Program-made: the position numbers and the translations under genes | Part shown: in pieces, positions 1-7,471 of the stretch | Layout of the letters: the number at the start of each line of letters is the position of its first letter | How positions within the stretch are numbered: the stretch's first letter is position 1 | Notes under the pieces: model-generated | What the model was told of the DNA's origin: nothing | Seen by the model: the letters and a program-made list of their open reading frames with translations, nothing else | Database searches by the model: none | NCBI GenBank assembly: GCA_020634115.1 | Contig: JACKCH010000026.1 | Coordinates: 1-41,164 of the forward strand | From: Anaerolineaceae bacterium | GTDB lineage: Bacteria; Chloroflexota; Anaerolineae; Aggregatilineales; Phototrophicaceae | DNA length: 41,164 nt | Direction: 5' to 3'

Positions 1-297
1 GAGGCGCTGGCCTACCTGACTGCTAACCGCGACTATCTGGTGGATTACGTGCAGCAGAATCTGCCGGGCATCTACACGACTTGCCCCGAAGGGACGTATC
101 TGGCGTGGCTGGACTGCCGCGAATTGGGGCTTGAGCCGAGTCCACATCAGTTCCTGCTGGACAAAGCGCGGGTCGGCTTCAACGATGGTAAGGCCTTCGG
201 ACAAGGTGGGGAAGGCTTCGTGCGGGTGAATTACGGCTGCCCGCGTGCCACCCTCACCGAGGCGCTGGAACGGGTGCGGGCGGCGTTGCAGGGGTGA
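1..297 (+). CDS. PatB/MalY-like PLP aminotransferase, C-terminal part (5' end outside window)
   Basis: The reading frame is open from base 1 and ends with TGA at 295-297, so only about 98 C-terminal residues are visible. The segment has the small C-terminal domain of fold-type I PLP enzymes of the MalY/PatB (cystathionine beta-lyase / aminotransferase) subgroup: 'GTYLAWLDCR', then 'GKAFGQGGEGFVRVNYGCPR', where the Arg of 'FVRVNYGCPR' matches the carboxylate-binding position in this family. The PLP lysine lies upstream of the window. The likely role is C-S lyase or aminotransferase; the fragment cannot separate these. It is followed by a cluster of hairpins (324-443). Confidence 0.8.
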   Translation, partial: EALAYLTANRDYLVDYVQQNLPGIYTTCPEGTYLAWLDCRELGLEPSPHQFLLDKARVGFNDGKAFGQGGEGFVRVNYGCPRATLTEALERVRAALQG

Positions 298-323
298 AGA
301 TAAACCACTTTCTTTCACGCCGT

Positions 324-443
324 TTGCCGGGCATTTCAATGCCCGGCAAGGTGTTCCAAACCTACTGAAGAGGTTCGGAATGCAGCGCCTGAGTCCCTTT
401 AGTGGACTTAGTTTTTCGTTAGCCGGGGGATTTATCCCTCGGC
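324..443. repeat. Cluster of three REP-like palindromes downstream of the aminotransferase
   Basis: Three hairpins follow one another. The first has a perfect 11-bp stem (324-334 with 339-349) around TTCA, with the core word GCCGGGCAT/ATGCCCGGC. The second pairs AGTCC near 392-396 with GGACT near 403-408 and is followed by a T-rich stretch. The third pairs 422-430 with 435-443, with one G-T pair, around TTTA. The second one could end transcription of the aminotransferase gene. The rest looks like members of the palindromic repeat set seen elsewhere in the window. Confidence 0.65.
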
Positions 444-511
444 GCGAGACGAAACACAATTGTGTATTGAATGAAAGCGGGATAACTTATTCATAGTAGC
501 AATGGCATTCA

Positions 512-1141
512 ATGGAGACGAAAAAATATCGAACAAATACCTACTTGACCATCGGGTTATTGTTGTTGATGCCCATAAGTATCATATTCTATTATGACTA
601 TATACGTTTTGTAGGTGTAGATGGTATATGCTATCTGTTTCCAATATATTTCTTCCCTTATATAGAGTTAGTCGCTGTCTCAGCCTATATATTGTTTAGC
701 TTCTTCAAATCTCTGCAAAATAACCGTAAATTCCTGACCTTAAGAAATACACTTTTAATCATTGTTGTCCTGTTTTGCATATTCTTTTTTGAAGAATTGG
801 CAAGTCTGCGTGAAGTGCTTTCTTTCAATACGCATTCAGAACAATTTTCAGAACTAATCGAACTTGGCAGTTCATCCGAGTGCTATTCATCTCAATCGAA
901 TTGTTTTGAATACATTGACATGCCTGATGACCTTCGTACAGATTTTCTTGGTAGCATGTTTACAATGGCGGATTCTGAAAACCGCATAATCGGTTTTCTC
1001 TTACGCACAGAGGTTTATCATGTTTATTTTGAGAGACAGACAACTATACCTTTCCCCGAGAGAATTTACCGGGGAGACATTAACTGTTTCCGTAGTTTAA
1101 GGGATGGTTGGTTTTTGTGCTATATAGGTGGCACTAATTAG
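512..1141 (+). CDS. hypothetical membrane protein, AT-rich
   Basis: This 209-residue protein is not recognised. Three hydrophobic segments are visible near residues 12-30, 40-66 and 76-96. A soluble C-terminal part of about 110 residues follows, with four Cys (an 'SECYSSQSNC' stretch and two near the end), consistent with an extracytoplasmic domain stabilised by disulfides. Base composition is clearly more AT-rich than the flanking genes, which suggests a recent transfer. No convincing Shine-Dalgarno sequence precedes the ATG, and the start is the only reasonable in-frame one before the first membrane segment. The gene converges on the DNA methyltransferase downstream. Confidence 0.6.
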   Translation: METKKYRTNTYLTIGLLLLMPISIIFYYDYIRFVGVDGICYLFPIYFFPYIELVAVSAYILFSFFKSLQNNRKFLTLRNTLLIIVVLFCIFFFEELASLREVLSFNTHSEQFSELIELGSSSECYSSQSNCFEYIDMPDDLRTDFLGSMFTMADSENRIIGFLLRTEVYHVYFERQTTIPFPERIYRGDINCFRSLRDGWFLCYIGGTN

Positions 1142-1188
1142 TCGTTACGATAAGGCTCTATGGTCTCTACACGAGAATAGATTCTCCC

Positions 1189-2112
1189 TCACCGGCTGTT
1201 GCGCTCCCAGAAAACACCGTCCTCGTACCCCTGAATCCCCGGCGAGTCCTGCGCCAGCGCCAGCCGTTTCTCCGCCAGACAGCAGTACCATTCGTCCTGC
1301 TCAATCCCGCAGTAGCGGCGGCCTAACTTCTTGGCGACCACCGAGGTCGTCCCCGAACCCAGGAACGGGTCCAGCACCAGGTCGCCGGGGTTGGAACTCG
1401 CCAGGATGAGTTTCGCCAGCAGCTTCTCCGGCTTCTGCGTGGGGTGATCGGTGTTTTCCGGCATTGACCAGAATGGCACAGTGAGATCGGTCCACAGGTT
1501 CGAGGGGTGTGTCAAGCGGTAGTTGCCGGATGAACTGCGCCCCCAGTCCTTCGGCTGGCCGTGCGCGTCGGTGTATGGGGCGCGCACCCGCCGCTTGAGC
1601 TTCACGGCATCCACGTTGAAGGTATAAGTCTCGCCCACTGTGCCGAACCAGATGTCCTCCGCCGCGTTTTTCCAGTTGCCTTTTGCGCCGCGCCCCTTCT
1701 CGCGTTCCCAGGTGATCCGGTTGCGGACAATCAGGTGTTTTTCCAGCACCAGATGAATCGCGGCGGAAGACCGCCAGTCGCCACACACGTACACCGACGC
1801 GGTAGCCGTGAGCAGTCGCAGCAGCGGCGCAAACCACGACTCGAACCAGGCCGCATAGTCCGCTAACGAACGCGGGTTGAACCGCGCCCCGTGAAAGGCT
1901 TTCGGCAGGTTATACGGCGGGTCGAGGAACAGTAAGTCCACACTGCCGGGCGGCAGCCAGTCGAGAATATCCAGCAGATCATGGTGGAGAGTCCGGTTTT
2001 CGATCTCCGCCATGTCCGCCGGGCCGGAAAGCCGCCGGATTCGCTGGCGGTACAGGTCGGCTTCGTCCTCGGTGAGGGTGAGGGTGCGATTCTGGGGTGC
2101 GCGTCGTTTCAT
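1189..2112 (-). CDS. site-specific DNA methyltransferase, beta class (probable N6-adenine)
   Basis: This 307-residue SAM-dependent amino-methyltransferase has the motif order of the beta class. The catalytic motif IV DPPYN is at residues 64-68, a variable target-recognition region runs from about 110 to 215, motif X-like 'HPTQKP' is near 223-228, and the SAM-binding motif I 'DPFLGSGTT' is at 248-256. DPPY followed by Asn favours N6-adenine over N4-cytosine, but the motif does not decide it. No restriction endonuclease is adjacent: the neighbours are an AT-rich membrane protein and a divergent amidohydrolase. It therefore looks like an orphan methylase (regulatory or protective) or the remnant of a restriction-modification pair. 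The target sequence cannot be predicted. Confidence 0.9.
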   Translation of the reverse strand: MKRRAPQNRTLTLTEDEADLYRQRIRRLSGPADMAEIENRTLHHDLLDILDWLPPGSVDLLFLDPPYNLPKAFHGARFNPRSLADYAAWFESWFAPLLRLLTATASVYVCGDWRSSAAIHLVLEKHLIVRNRITWEREKGRGAKGNWKNAAEDIWFGTVGETYTFNVDAVKLKRRVRAPYTDAHGQPKDWGRSSSGNYRLTHPSNLWTDLTVPFWSMPENTDHPTQKPEKLLAKLILASSNPGDLVLDPFLGSGTTSVVAKKLGRRYCGIEQDEWYCCLAEKRLALAQDSPGIQGYEDGVFWERNSR

Positions 2113-2441
2113 GTCATCTATAGATCAACCAACTGTATCAGCCAGTGGGCATATGTTCATTTTGTCTCTGTCTTCAGTAGGGACAGGGCTTGCCCTGTCC
2201 GCCAAAATCCCATCACCAGAATTATATTTGTTACTGGATTCAATTCTTAACCTGCATAAGTATAACAAGCCCGATGGCGATGCGCCCTCGGTAATCATTT
2301 AGGTTTTGTAATCAGTCTCAACGCCCTAATCCAGGTTTTTCCCGTATAGTAAGGAAAGCGCCGCTGGTAGTCACAAAATAAGATATTATCACCGATTTTA
2401 GGGGAAACCAGGATGCGGGCAGCAGAGGGATTTTCATCATT
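2113..2441. other. 329-bp divergent intergenic region with one palindrome
   Basis: This region lies between the divergent methyltransferase and amidohydrolase genes, so it should hold both promoters. I see no convincing -35/-10 pair. The only structured element is a perfect 9-bp inverted repeat, GGACAGGGC at 2181-2189 with GCCCTGTCC at 2192-2200, preceded by GTAG. It is a member of the dispersed palindrome set. Open frames crossing this region in other phases are not supported by codon use. Confidence 0.5.
2177..2203. repeat. REP-like palindrome (GTAGGGACAGGGC type)
   Basis: A perfect 9-bp stem (2181-2189 / 2192-2200) is separated by TT and preceded by GTAG. It has the same architecture as the other GTAGGG-headed palindromes in the window but a different inner word. 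Confidence 0.7.
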
Positions 2442-3629
2442 ATGATTGACTTCAAAGCCGAAGCGGAATGCCTGCGCGAAGAACTCATCACCCGGCGGCG
2501 GGACTTGCACCAGCACCCGGAACTGGCTTTTGAGGAAGTCCGCACGGCGGGGATTGTGGCGGAAGAACTGCGTAAACTGGGGATGGAAGTGCAGACCGGA
2601 GTCGGCAAAACCGGCGTGGTCGCCATGCTGGAAGGCGATACCGAAGGGCCAACGGTGCTGTACCGGGCGGACATGGACGCGCTGCCCATCCAGGAAGAGA
2701 ACGACACCGAATATAAATCCACCGTGCCGGGTAAGATGCACGCCTGCGGTCACGATGGGCACGTAGCGATTGCCCTGGGCGTGGCGAAGATCATGAGCAA
2801 GTACCGCGAAAAAATGGCGGGGCGCATCAAGTTTGTGTTCCAGCCGGGCGAAGAAGGGGCGGGCGGCGCGCTGGCGATGATTAAAGACGGCGTGCTGGAT
2901 GACCCCGAACCGGATGTCAGCCTGGGGCTGCACCTGTGGACACCGCTGGCGATGGGGATTGTCGGCGTAGCCGAAGGCGCGGTCATGTCCGGCTCGTCTA
3001 TTTTTAACATCGTCATCCGGGGGAGGGGCGGTCATGCCGCGCTCCCCTACACCACGATTGACCCGGTTTCCGCCACCGGCCCGCTAATCTCCGCGCTGCA
3101 CACGATTGTCGGACGCCGGATGGACGCGATGGCCGGGGCGGTGGTGCTTTCGATTACCGGTGTGCGTACCAGCAGTCACGGCTTTAACATCATCCCGGAA
3201 AATGTCGAAGTCCGGGGGACATTCCGCAGCTTCAACGCCTATACCAGCGAATTGCTCGAACAGCACATCCGCGAAGTCGCCCGCGCCGTCGCCTCGTCGG
3301 TGGGCTGCGAGGCCGACGTGACCATCCGCCACCTGACAATCCCGGTGGTGAATGATCCGATTGTCACCGCCCGCATCCGCCGCGCTTTTACGCAGGTGAT
3401 TACCGACCCGACCTGCCTGGATACCAACGCCCGCACGATGGCCTCCGAGGATATGTCCTACATGATGGACGAAATCCCCGGCATGTACTTCTTTGTCGGC
3501 GCATCCAACAAAGATCACGGGATTATGTACGGCCACCATCACCCGCGCTTCGATATTGATGAAAACGCCCTGCCGCTGGGCGTCGCCTTGATGTCCGCCG
3601 CCCTGAGCGACTACGTGATTCCCGGATAG
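2442..3629 (+). CDS. M20-family amidohydrolase (N-acyl-amino acid / hippurate hydrolase type)
   Basis: This 395-residue cytoplasmic metallo-hydrolase cleaves an N-acyl amino acid or similar amide. The family (M20D: hippurate hydrolase, IAA-amino acid hydrolase, N-acetyl-L,L-diaminopimelate deacetylase) is recognised from 'HPELAFEE' near residue 25, 'RADMDALP' near 75-82, the metal site 'HACGHDGH' at 100-107 and 'FQPGEEG' at 133-139. Further marks are the dimerisation-domain 'GRGGHAALP' and the C-terminal 'HHHPRFDIDE' with the last metal-binding His. Length is normal for the family. The start ATG at 2442 has GAGGG about 11 nt upstream. The substrate is undetermined, and the neighbours give no pathway. 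Confidence 0.92.
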   Translation: MIDFKAEAECLREELITRRRDLHQHPELAFEEVRTAGIVAEELRKLGMEVQTGVGKTGVVAMLEGDTEGPTVLYRADMDALPIQEENDTEYKSTVPGKMHACGHDGHVAIALGVAKIMSKYREKMAGRIKFVFQPGEEGAGGALAMIKDGVLDDPEPDVSLGLHLWTPLAMGIVGVAEGAVMSGSSIFNIVIRGRGGHAALPYTTIDPVSATGPLISALHTIVGRRMDAMAGAVVLSITGVRTSSHGFNIIPENVEVRGTFRSFNAYTSELLEQHIREVARAVASSVGCEADVTIRHLTIPVVNDPIVTARIRRAFTQVITDPTCLDTNARTMASEDMSYMMDEIPGMYFFVGASNKDHGIMYGHHHPRFDIDENALPLGVALMSAALSDYVIPG

Positions 3630-3690
3630 GCGGGTCGTTCTCCGGGTTTCATTCAGCTAAGAAATCATCTGGAATTATGGCGTTTCTCCC

Positions 3691-3718
3691 GTAGGGGCAT
3701 GATGTATCATGCCCCTGC
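3691..3718. repeat. REP-like palindrome (GTAGGGGCATGAT type)
   Basis: A perfect 10-bp stem, GGGGCATGAT (3694-3703) with ATCATGCCCC (3706-3715), has a 2-nt loop and a GTA head. It lies 60 bp after the amidohydrolase stop. Confidence 0.75.
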
Positions 3719-3923
3719 CAGCACCGCTTTCTACTTGCTTTTGCTGACCACTGAAAACTATTTTCAAACCCCATGTTTGAACAAAAATTTGAACATAAAC
3801 TCACCACTTGCGCCCCGTTCTGTGCTATGCTGGCACTGAAAACAATCATACGGATGACTTCATGGGCAAACGACTGATGATGCACAACCACCAACTGACC
3901 CCTGAAAACTAACCGCTGATAAC

Positions 3924-3963
3924 CCGGATTGCAGCAATCGCGGCAATTGCCGCGAAAATCCGG
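3924..3963. repeat. nested palindrome upstream of a small membrane-protein gene
   Basis: The outer arms are CCGGATT (3924-3930) and AATCCGG (3957-3963). They enclose a perfect 16-nt palindrome, CGCGGCAATTGCCGCG (3939-3954). The sequence does not share the GTAGGGG word of the other repeats. It could be an operator, a structured RNA or another repeat family. Confidence 0.5.
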
Positions 3964-4123
3964 TTTGCGGCAAAAACGACCCGCTTTTTCCCCTGACGAC
4001 TTGCCCCGAAACGCATTTTTGAGGCATTTTGCGGCGAAACCGGCTTATCCTGTTGCAAAACACCCGTCACGGAAGAGAATTGCGAGTAGAACGCATGGCA
4101 ATTGTTTTCGGAGGTATAGGTTC

Positions 4124-4603
4124 ATGAAGGTGATCTTCAACGCGATGTTCGAAATGACCGTTCGCAGTATGTATGCCGGGGCAGTTTGTGGAGCAGTGTT
4201 TGGAGCAGTGTTCGGAGTTGTGTTTGTAGGTGTTGTGTCGAGTGTTTCGGTGCGTAGTTTAGAGAGCTTCATTATGCTTCTAGCTATGGGTGGGATCGTT
4301 GGCACGGTAACTGGTGGCATTATAGGATTGGGCTGTGGTTTGGTCATTGGCGTCATGGTTGGTTTCTTGCTTCATTCCGTCTATGAATCATCAGACCGGC
4401 AGATGAATTATTGGGTGATTGCTATCCTGAGCGGCCTGGCATCTTTTTTGCTGGTGTTAGCGGGAATGTCCCTATTTTTTACTTGGACCGTTCTCTGGTT
4501 CAAGGCTATCCCCGCGCTAATCGCAGGCGGTGCTAACGCCTACAACGGATGGCGCTATGCCCGCTCGGTTGTCGCCGACACTCCGACTCGACAACTGGCC
4601 TGA
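4124..4603 (+). CDS. small glycine-rich membrane protein, unknown function
   Basis: This 159-residue protein was not recognised. The start at 4124 is chosen because GGAGG/GAGG (4110-4114) lies at a normal distance, whereas the open frame reaching back to 3929 has no such site. The product is nearly all membrane: Gly/Val-rich hydrophobic segments near residues 17-42, 50-88 (with 'GIIGLGCGLVIG' glycine-zipper-like spacing) and 96-122, then a short basic tail. Such proteins often form small channels or multimers, but nothing here shows a function. It converges on pyrH. Confidence 0.6.
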   Translation: MKVIFNAMFEMTVRSMYAGAVCGAVFGAVFGVVFVGVVSSVSVRSLESFIMLLAMGGIVGTVTGGIIGLGCGLVIGVMVGFLLHSVYESSDRQMNYWVIAILSGLASFLLVLAGMSLFFTWTVLWFKAIPALIAGGANAYNGWRYARSVVADTPTRQLA

Positions 4604-4639
4604 CCGCCCGAACACACCCAGTACAGGGATGCGTTGAAT

Positions 4640-4666
4640 GTAGGGGCGGCCCGGCGTGGCCGCCCG
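4640..4666. repeat. REP-like palindrome (GTAGGGGCGGCC type)
   Basis: An 8-bp perfect stem, GGGCGGCC (4644-4651) with GGCCGCCC (4658-4665), has loop CGGCGT and is headed by GTAG. It has the same layout and loop as the copy at 20664-20689. It sits between the convergent membrane-protein and pyrH genes. Confidence 0.75.
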
Positions 4667-4702
4667 CCGAAAATAGCCAAGACGGTATCTACAAAACCCG
4701 CC

Positions 4703-5431
4703 CTACCGCACAATCGTCCCGACAGACGTATTCCCGCGCACCGCCTCGAATAGGTCGTTCTCCGCCCAGAAGTCCACCACCATAATCGGAATCTGGTGTT
4801 CTTGGCACAGTGTAAAGGCCGTCATATCCATCACGTTATAGCGGTTTTCCAACACCTGCTGGTAGGTGAGTTCGTCAAACCGTACCGCGTTCGGGTCTTT
4901 GCGCGGGTCAGCGGAGTACACACCGTTGACCTGCGTCGCCTTAATCACAATCTCCGCGTTGATTTCCTTCGCCCGCAGTGCGGCGGCGGTATCGGTAGTA
5001 AAGAACGGATTTCCCGTCCCCCCGGCGATGATGACGACACGCCCTTTTTCCATGTGGCGGATCGCCCGCAGCCGGATATACGGCTCGGCGACGGCGTTCA
5101 TCTGAACGGCGGTTTGCACCCGCGTGACCACCCCCACCCGTTCCAGCGCGTCTTGGAGTGCCAACCCGTTCATCACCGTGCCAATCATCCCCATGTGGTC
5201 GGCGGTGCTTTGCTCCATGCCCCGGCTGACCCCGATACTGCCCCGCCACAGGTTGCCCGCACCGATCACCAGCCCAATTTGCACGCCCATCTCATGAATG
5301 GTACGCACTTTCCGGGCAATGGTTTCCGCCCGATCCGGGTCAATGCCGAAGCCCTGCGGCCCGGCCAGCGCCTCGCCGCTGAGTTTGAGAACAATCCGTT
5401 TGTACGCTGCCGTTTTGCCGTCGGTGGTCAT
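4703..5431 (-). CDS. pyrH: UMP kinase
   Basis: This 242-residue cytoplasmic UMP kinase (amino-acid-kinase fold, hexameric in the family) converts UMP + ATP to UDP in pyrimidine synthesis. Signatures are 'RIVLKLSGEAL' at residues 12-22 (phosphate binding), 'GLVIGAGNLWRG' near 53-64, 'ADHMGMIGTVMNGLAL' in the UMP region, and 'GGTGNPFFTTDTAA' near 136-149. The length matches bacterial PyrH. The ATG at 5431 is preceded by AGGAGA six bases upstream. In many bacteria the order is rpsB-tsf-pyrH-frr. Here a terminator and a 354-bp gap separate tsf from pyrH, and no frr follows. Confidence 0.97.
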   Translation of the reverse strand: MTTDGKTAAYKRIVLKLSGEALAGPQGFGIDPDRAETIARKVRTIHEMGVQIGLVIGAGNLWRGSIGVSRGMEQSTADHMGMIGTVMNGLALQDALERVGVVTRVQTAVQMNAVAEPYIRLRAIRHMEKGRVVIIAGGTGNPFFTTDTAAALRAKEINAEIVIKATQVNGVYSADPRKDPNAVRFDELTYQQVLENRYNVMDMTAFTLCQEHQIPIMVVDFWAENDLFEAVRGNTSVGTIVR

Positions 5432-5550
5432 ATTTTTCTCCTGTCATCTCGATTTAATCAGGGTCTTCGCTTAACAACCAAACTTTACGTTGAAATCAGG
5501 CCAGACAGTGGGCTTAAATTAAACATGGAGGGAGATAGCCGGCTTAATTT

Positions 5551-5612
5551 CCCTAACCCCGGCCCCAGCAAGTTCCCTCTCCACACAGTGGGGAGGGGAT
5601 TTAGGGGTGGGG
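5551..5612. repeat. imperfect inverted repeat, 'CCCTAACCCC...GGGGTGGGG' type
   Basis: Outer CCCTAACCCC (5551-5560) faces TTAGGGGTGGGG near 5601-5612. Inner CCCTCTCC (5575-5582) faces GGGGAGGG (5590-5597) with a mismatch, around a short loop. The composition resembles the intergenic C-rich/G-rich hairpin repeats common in bacteria. Pairing is imperfect, so this copy is probably old. Confidence 0.45.
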
Positions 5613-5692
5613 ACAGAGCAAAAACGGTTCACCATGCTAATCTCTTAAAACACATCAGCCCACTTCCAGTATTGAGAGTTCTATTCGCGTAT

Positions 5693-5724
5693 AAAAAAAG
5701 GGGACTAGCTGGTGCTAATCCCCT
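5693..5724 (-). terminator. rho-independent terminator of rpsB-tsf
   Basis: Read on the minus strand, an 11-bp stem AGGGGATTAGC / GCTAGTCCCCT (one G-U pair) with loop ACCA is followed directly by seven T residues. It lies about 60 bp downstream of the tsf stop. It separates the tsf transcript from pyrH. Confidence 0.88.
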
Positions 5725-5785
5725 CTCAATTCAACAGGTAAAACGGGGTGTAGGCCCCGTAATCGCCCGGCGTAGGCGGGTTCTG

Positions 5786-6412
5786 TTATTCAGCGTCACC
5801 TGCGCCATCGCTGTCTTCACCCAGCGCGAAGCGGGCGAACCGGCGGATCTGGATGCTCTCCCCGACCCCGGCGACTGTTTCCGAAAGCAACTGCGCGATG
5901 GTCTTTTCATCATCCTTGATGAAGTGCTGTTCCATCAGCACAATTTCCTCGAAGAACTTTTCCATGCGGCCTTCGGCCACTTTTTCCGCGATGTTTTCCG
6001 GCTTGCCTTCTTCCACGGCGCGGCGGCGCTGAATTTCGCGTTCCGCCTGGATCACGGCGTCAGGAACTTCTTCGCGGGTGATGTATTCCGGCGCAAGGTT
6101 GGCGATATGTAGAGCCACGTCGTGGGCGAACTGCTGGAACTGGTCGGTTTTGGCGACAAAATCAGTTTCGCAGTTGACCTCCACCAGCACACCCAGGCGG
6201 CCATTGTGGTGCGCGTAAACCTCGACCACGCCTTCGTTCATGGTGCGCCCCGCGCCTAGTTTCTTAGCGGCGCGTGCCAGCCCTTTTTCCCGCAGGAAAT
6301 CAACGGCTTTTTCCATATTGCCGCCAGTGTTTTCCAGTGCTTTCTTACAGTCCAGCGGGCCGGCGCCAGTGGCTTCCCGCAGGTCTTTGACCATCTTTGC
6401 TGTAATATCCAT
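5786..6412 (-). CDS. tsf: elongation factor Ts
   Basis: This 208-residue guanine-nucleotide exchange factor for EF-Tu acts in the cytoplasm. The N-terminal UBA-like region carries 'MVKDLREATGAGPLDCKKAL' (about residues 7-26), followed by 'KAVDFLREKGLARAAKK'. The core carries 'VEVNCETDFVAKTDQF' near 77-92, which contains the conserved TDFVA motif. The protein is of the short EF-Ts type (about 200 residues, as in Thermus and Chloroflexota) rather than the 280-residue E. coli type. It sits 70 bp after rpsB and shares its promoter. An AGGAC lies about 10 nt upstream of the ATG. Confidence 0.97.
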   Translation of the reverse strand: MDITAKMVKDLREATGAGPLDCKKALENTGGNMEKAVDFLREKGLARAAKKLGAGRTMNEGVVEVYAHHNGRLGVLVEVNCETDFVAKTDQFQQFAHDVALHIANLAPEYITREEVPDAVIQAEREIQRRRAVEEGKPENIAEKVAEGRMEKFFEEIVLMEQHFIKDDEKTIAQLLSETVAGVGESIQIRRFARFALGEDSDGAGDAE

Positions 6413-6482
6413 GCTTGAATCTGTCCTGGTACTCTTATCCGGATGGTTGTGATGTTCGGATCAGGGGCGAACACGCCCCCCG

Positions 6483-7340
6483 TTATTCGCCGTCTTCGTC
6501 TTCATCCTCGTCGTCGGGGAAGAGGTTGGTATCCCGCAGTTTGGCGAGGGTTGATTCGCCCAGATACTGCTCATCGTCGGTGTCTTCGTCATCGTCATAG
6601 TCGTAATAACGCAGCTCTTCGACAAACCCTTCGCCTTCGTCGGCTTCGTCGGCTTCACGCATCCCACGACCTTCAATCACGGCATCGGCGAAGGTCGCCA
6701 TCAGCAGCCGTACGGCCCGTACCGCGTCATCATTGGCGGGGATCACATAGTCAATCACATCCGGGTCACTGTTGGTATCGGCCAACGCCATCACCGGAAT
6801 ACGCAGGATGTTCGCCTCTTTGACGGCGGTCTTTTCGCGTTCCGTGTCCACAATGAGGACGATGTCCGGCAGGCGTTTCATATCGCGGATACCACCCAGG
6901 CGCAGTTGCAGTTTCTCGATCTTGCGTGCCAGCATCAGCGCTTCTTTTTTGGTGAGCAGGTCGAATTCGCCCGCGTCCCGGCGCTTTTCCAGCTTTTTGA
7001 GGGTATCAATCCGTTCGCGGATCGTCTTCCAGTTGGTCAGTGTCCCGCCCAACCAGCGATGATTCACATACGGCATCCCACAGCGGTCTGCTTCCTGGGC
7101 GACGGCTTCCTGTGCCTGACGCTTCGTGCCAACAAACAGGATCGTCCCGCCGTTCTGAGCCAGGTCACGCACCATGTTATAGTACTGGTTGATGTTGACC
7201 AGCGTCTGTTGCAGGTCAATGATGTGGATACCATTACGTTCGGTGAAGATAAAGGGCGCCATCTTGGGATTCCACTTGGGCGTGCGATGGCCGAAGTGAA
7301 CACCCGTCTCTAATAGCGCCTTCATTGAAGGGGAAGGCAT
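6483..7340 (-). CDS. rpsB: 30S ribosomal protein S2 with long acidic C-terminal tail
   Basis: This 285-residue ribosomal protein S2 is needed for loading S1 and for 30S assembly. Signatures are 'LLETGVHFGHRTPKWNPKM' at the N-terminus, 'FVGTKRQAQEAV', 'VNHRWLGGTLTNW', and 'VIVDTEREKTAVKEA..LRIPVMALADTNSDPD'. The ATG at 7340 is chosen over a TTG five codons earlier because GAGGAG lies seven bases upstream of the ATG and overlaps the TTG. After the conserved body the protein carries roughly 55-60 extra residues dominated by Asp and Glu, ending 'DDEDEDEDGE'. E. coli S2 is about 240 residues. The gene heads the rpsB-tsf operon. Confidence 0.97.
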   Translation of the reverse strand: MPSPSMKALLETGVHFGHRTPKWNPKMAPFIFTERNGIHIIDLQQTLVNINQYYNMVRDLAQNGGTILFVGTKRQAQEAVAQEADRCGMPYVNHRWLGGTLTNWKTIRERIDTLKKLEKRRDAGEFDLLTKKEALMLARKIEKLQLRLGGIRDMKRLPDIVLIVDTEREKTAVKEANILRIPVMALADTNSDPDVIDYVIPANDDAVRAVRLLMATFADAVIEGRGMREADEADEGEGFVEELRYYDYDDDEDTDDEQYLGESTLAKLRDTNLFPDDEDEDEDGE

Positions 7341-7465
7341 TGTTACGCTCCTCAATTGCGTGTTTAGACGATCACGCCCTTCATCCTACGGGCTGCAATC
7401 TTGCTCATGGCAAGACAACACGCAACCGAGTCCAGGCGTGTGATATTTGGTTACAAACGCAACCG
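7341..7465 (-). promoter_or_regulatory. rpsB 5' leader, about 125 nt
   Basis: This is the region from the predicted transcription start (about 7465) to the rpsB ATG. It is long for a simple leader and contains short self-complementary pieces, for example GCCC and GGGC flanking a 10-nt loop. S2 is known to repress rpsB-tsf through the leader in E. coli. A similar autogenous control here is possible but is only inferred. Confidence 0.35.
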
Positions 7466-7471
7466 GGGCGG

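Larger units (their letters stand above)
3630..4123. other. 494-bp region without a convincing gene
   Basis: It holds a REP-like palindrome at 3691-3718 and a nested palindrome at 3924-3963. Two near-identical 17-mers lie about 150 bp apart (3744-3760 and 3896-3912, one difference, core CTGAAAACTA). A possible 16-codon ORF (ATG 3862 to TAA 3912) has only a weak GGATGA upstream. An open frame that extends the next gene upstream to 3929 is judged non-coding, because the strong ribosome site sits at 4111-4115. Confidence 0.45.
5432..5785. other. 354-bp region between tsf and pyrH
   Basis: It contains the tsf terminator (5693-5724), an imperfect repeat-like hairpin (5551-5612) and presumably the pyrH promoter. 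I could not assign -35/-10 boxes. No open frame here shows family resemblance. Confidence 0.5.

Noticed and set aside
2295..3035. 246-codon minus-strand ORF opposite the amidohydrolase
   Set aside because: It is the antisense shadow of the well-supported M20 gene.
3649..3894. 81-codon minus-strand ORF downstream of the amidohydrolase
   Set aside because: It crosses a palindromic repeat and shows no family or ribosome site.
3929..4123. 65-codon N-terminal extension of the small membrane protein
   Set aside because: It lacks a ribosome site and crosses the nested palindrome; GGAGG precedes the ATG at 4124.
4796..6112. 438-codon plus-strand open frame across pyrH and tsf
   Set aside because: It runs antisense to two certain genes and across their terminator; the composition is that of a reverse-strand shadow.
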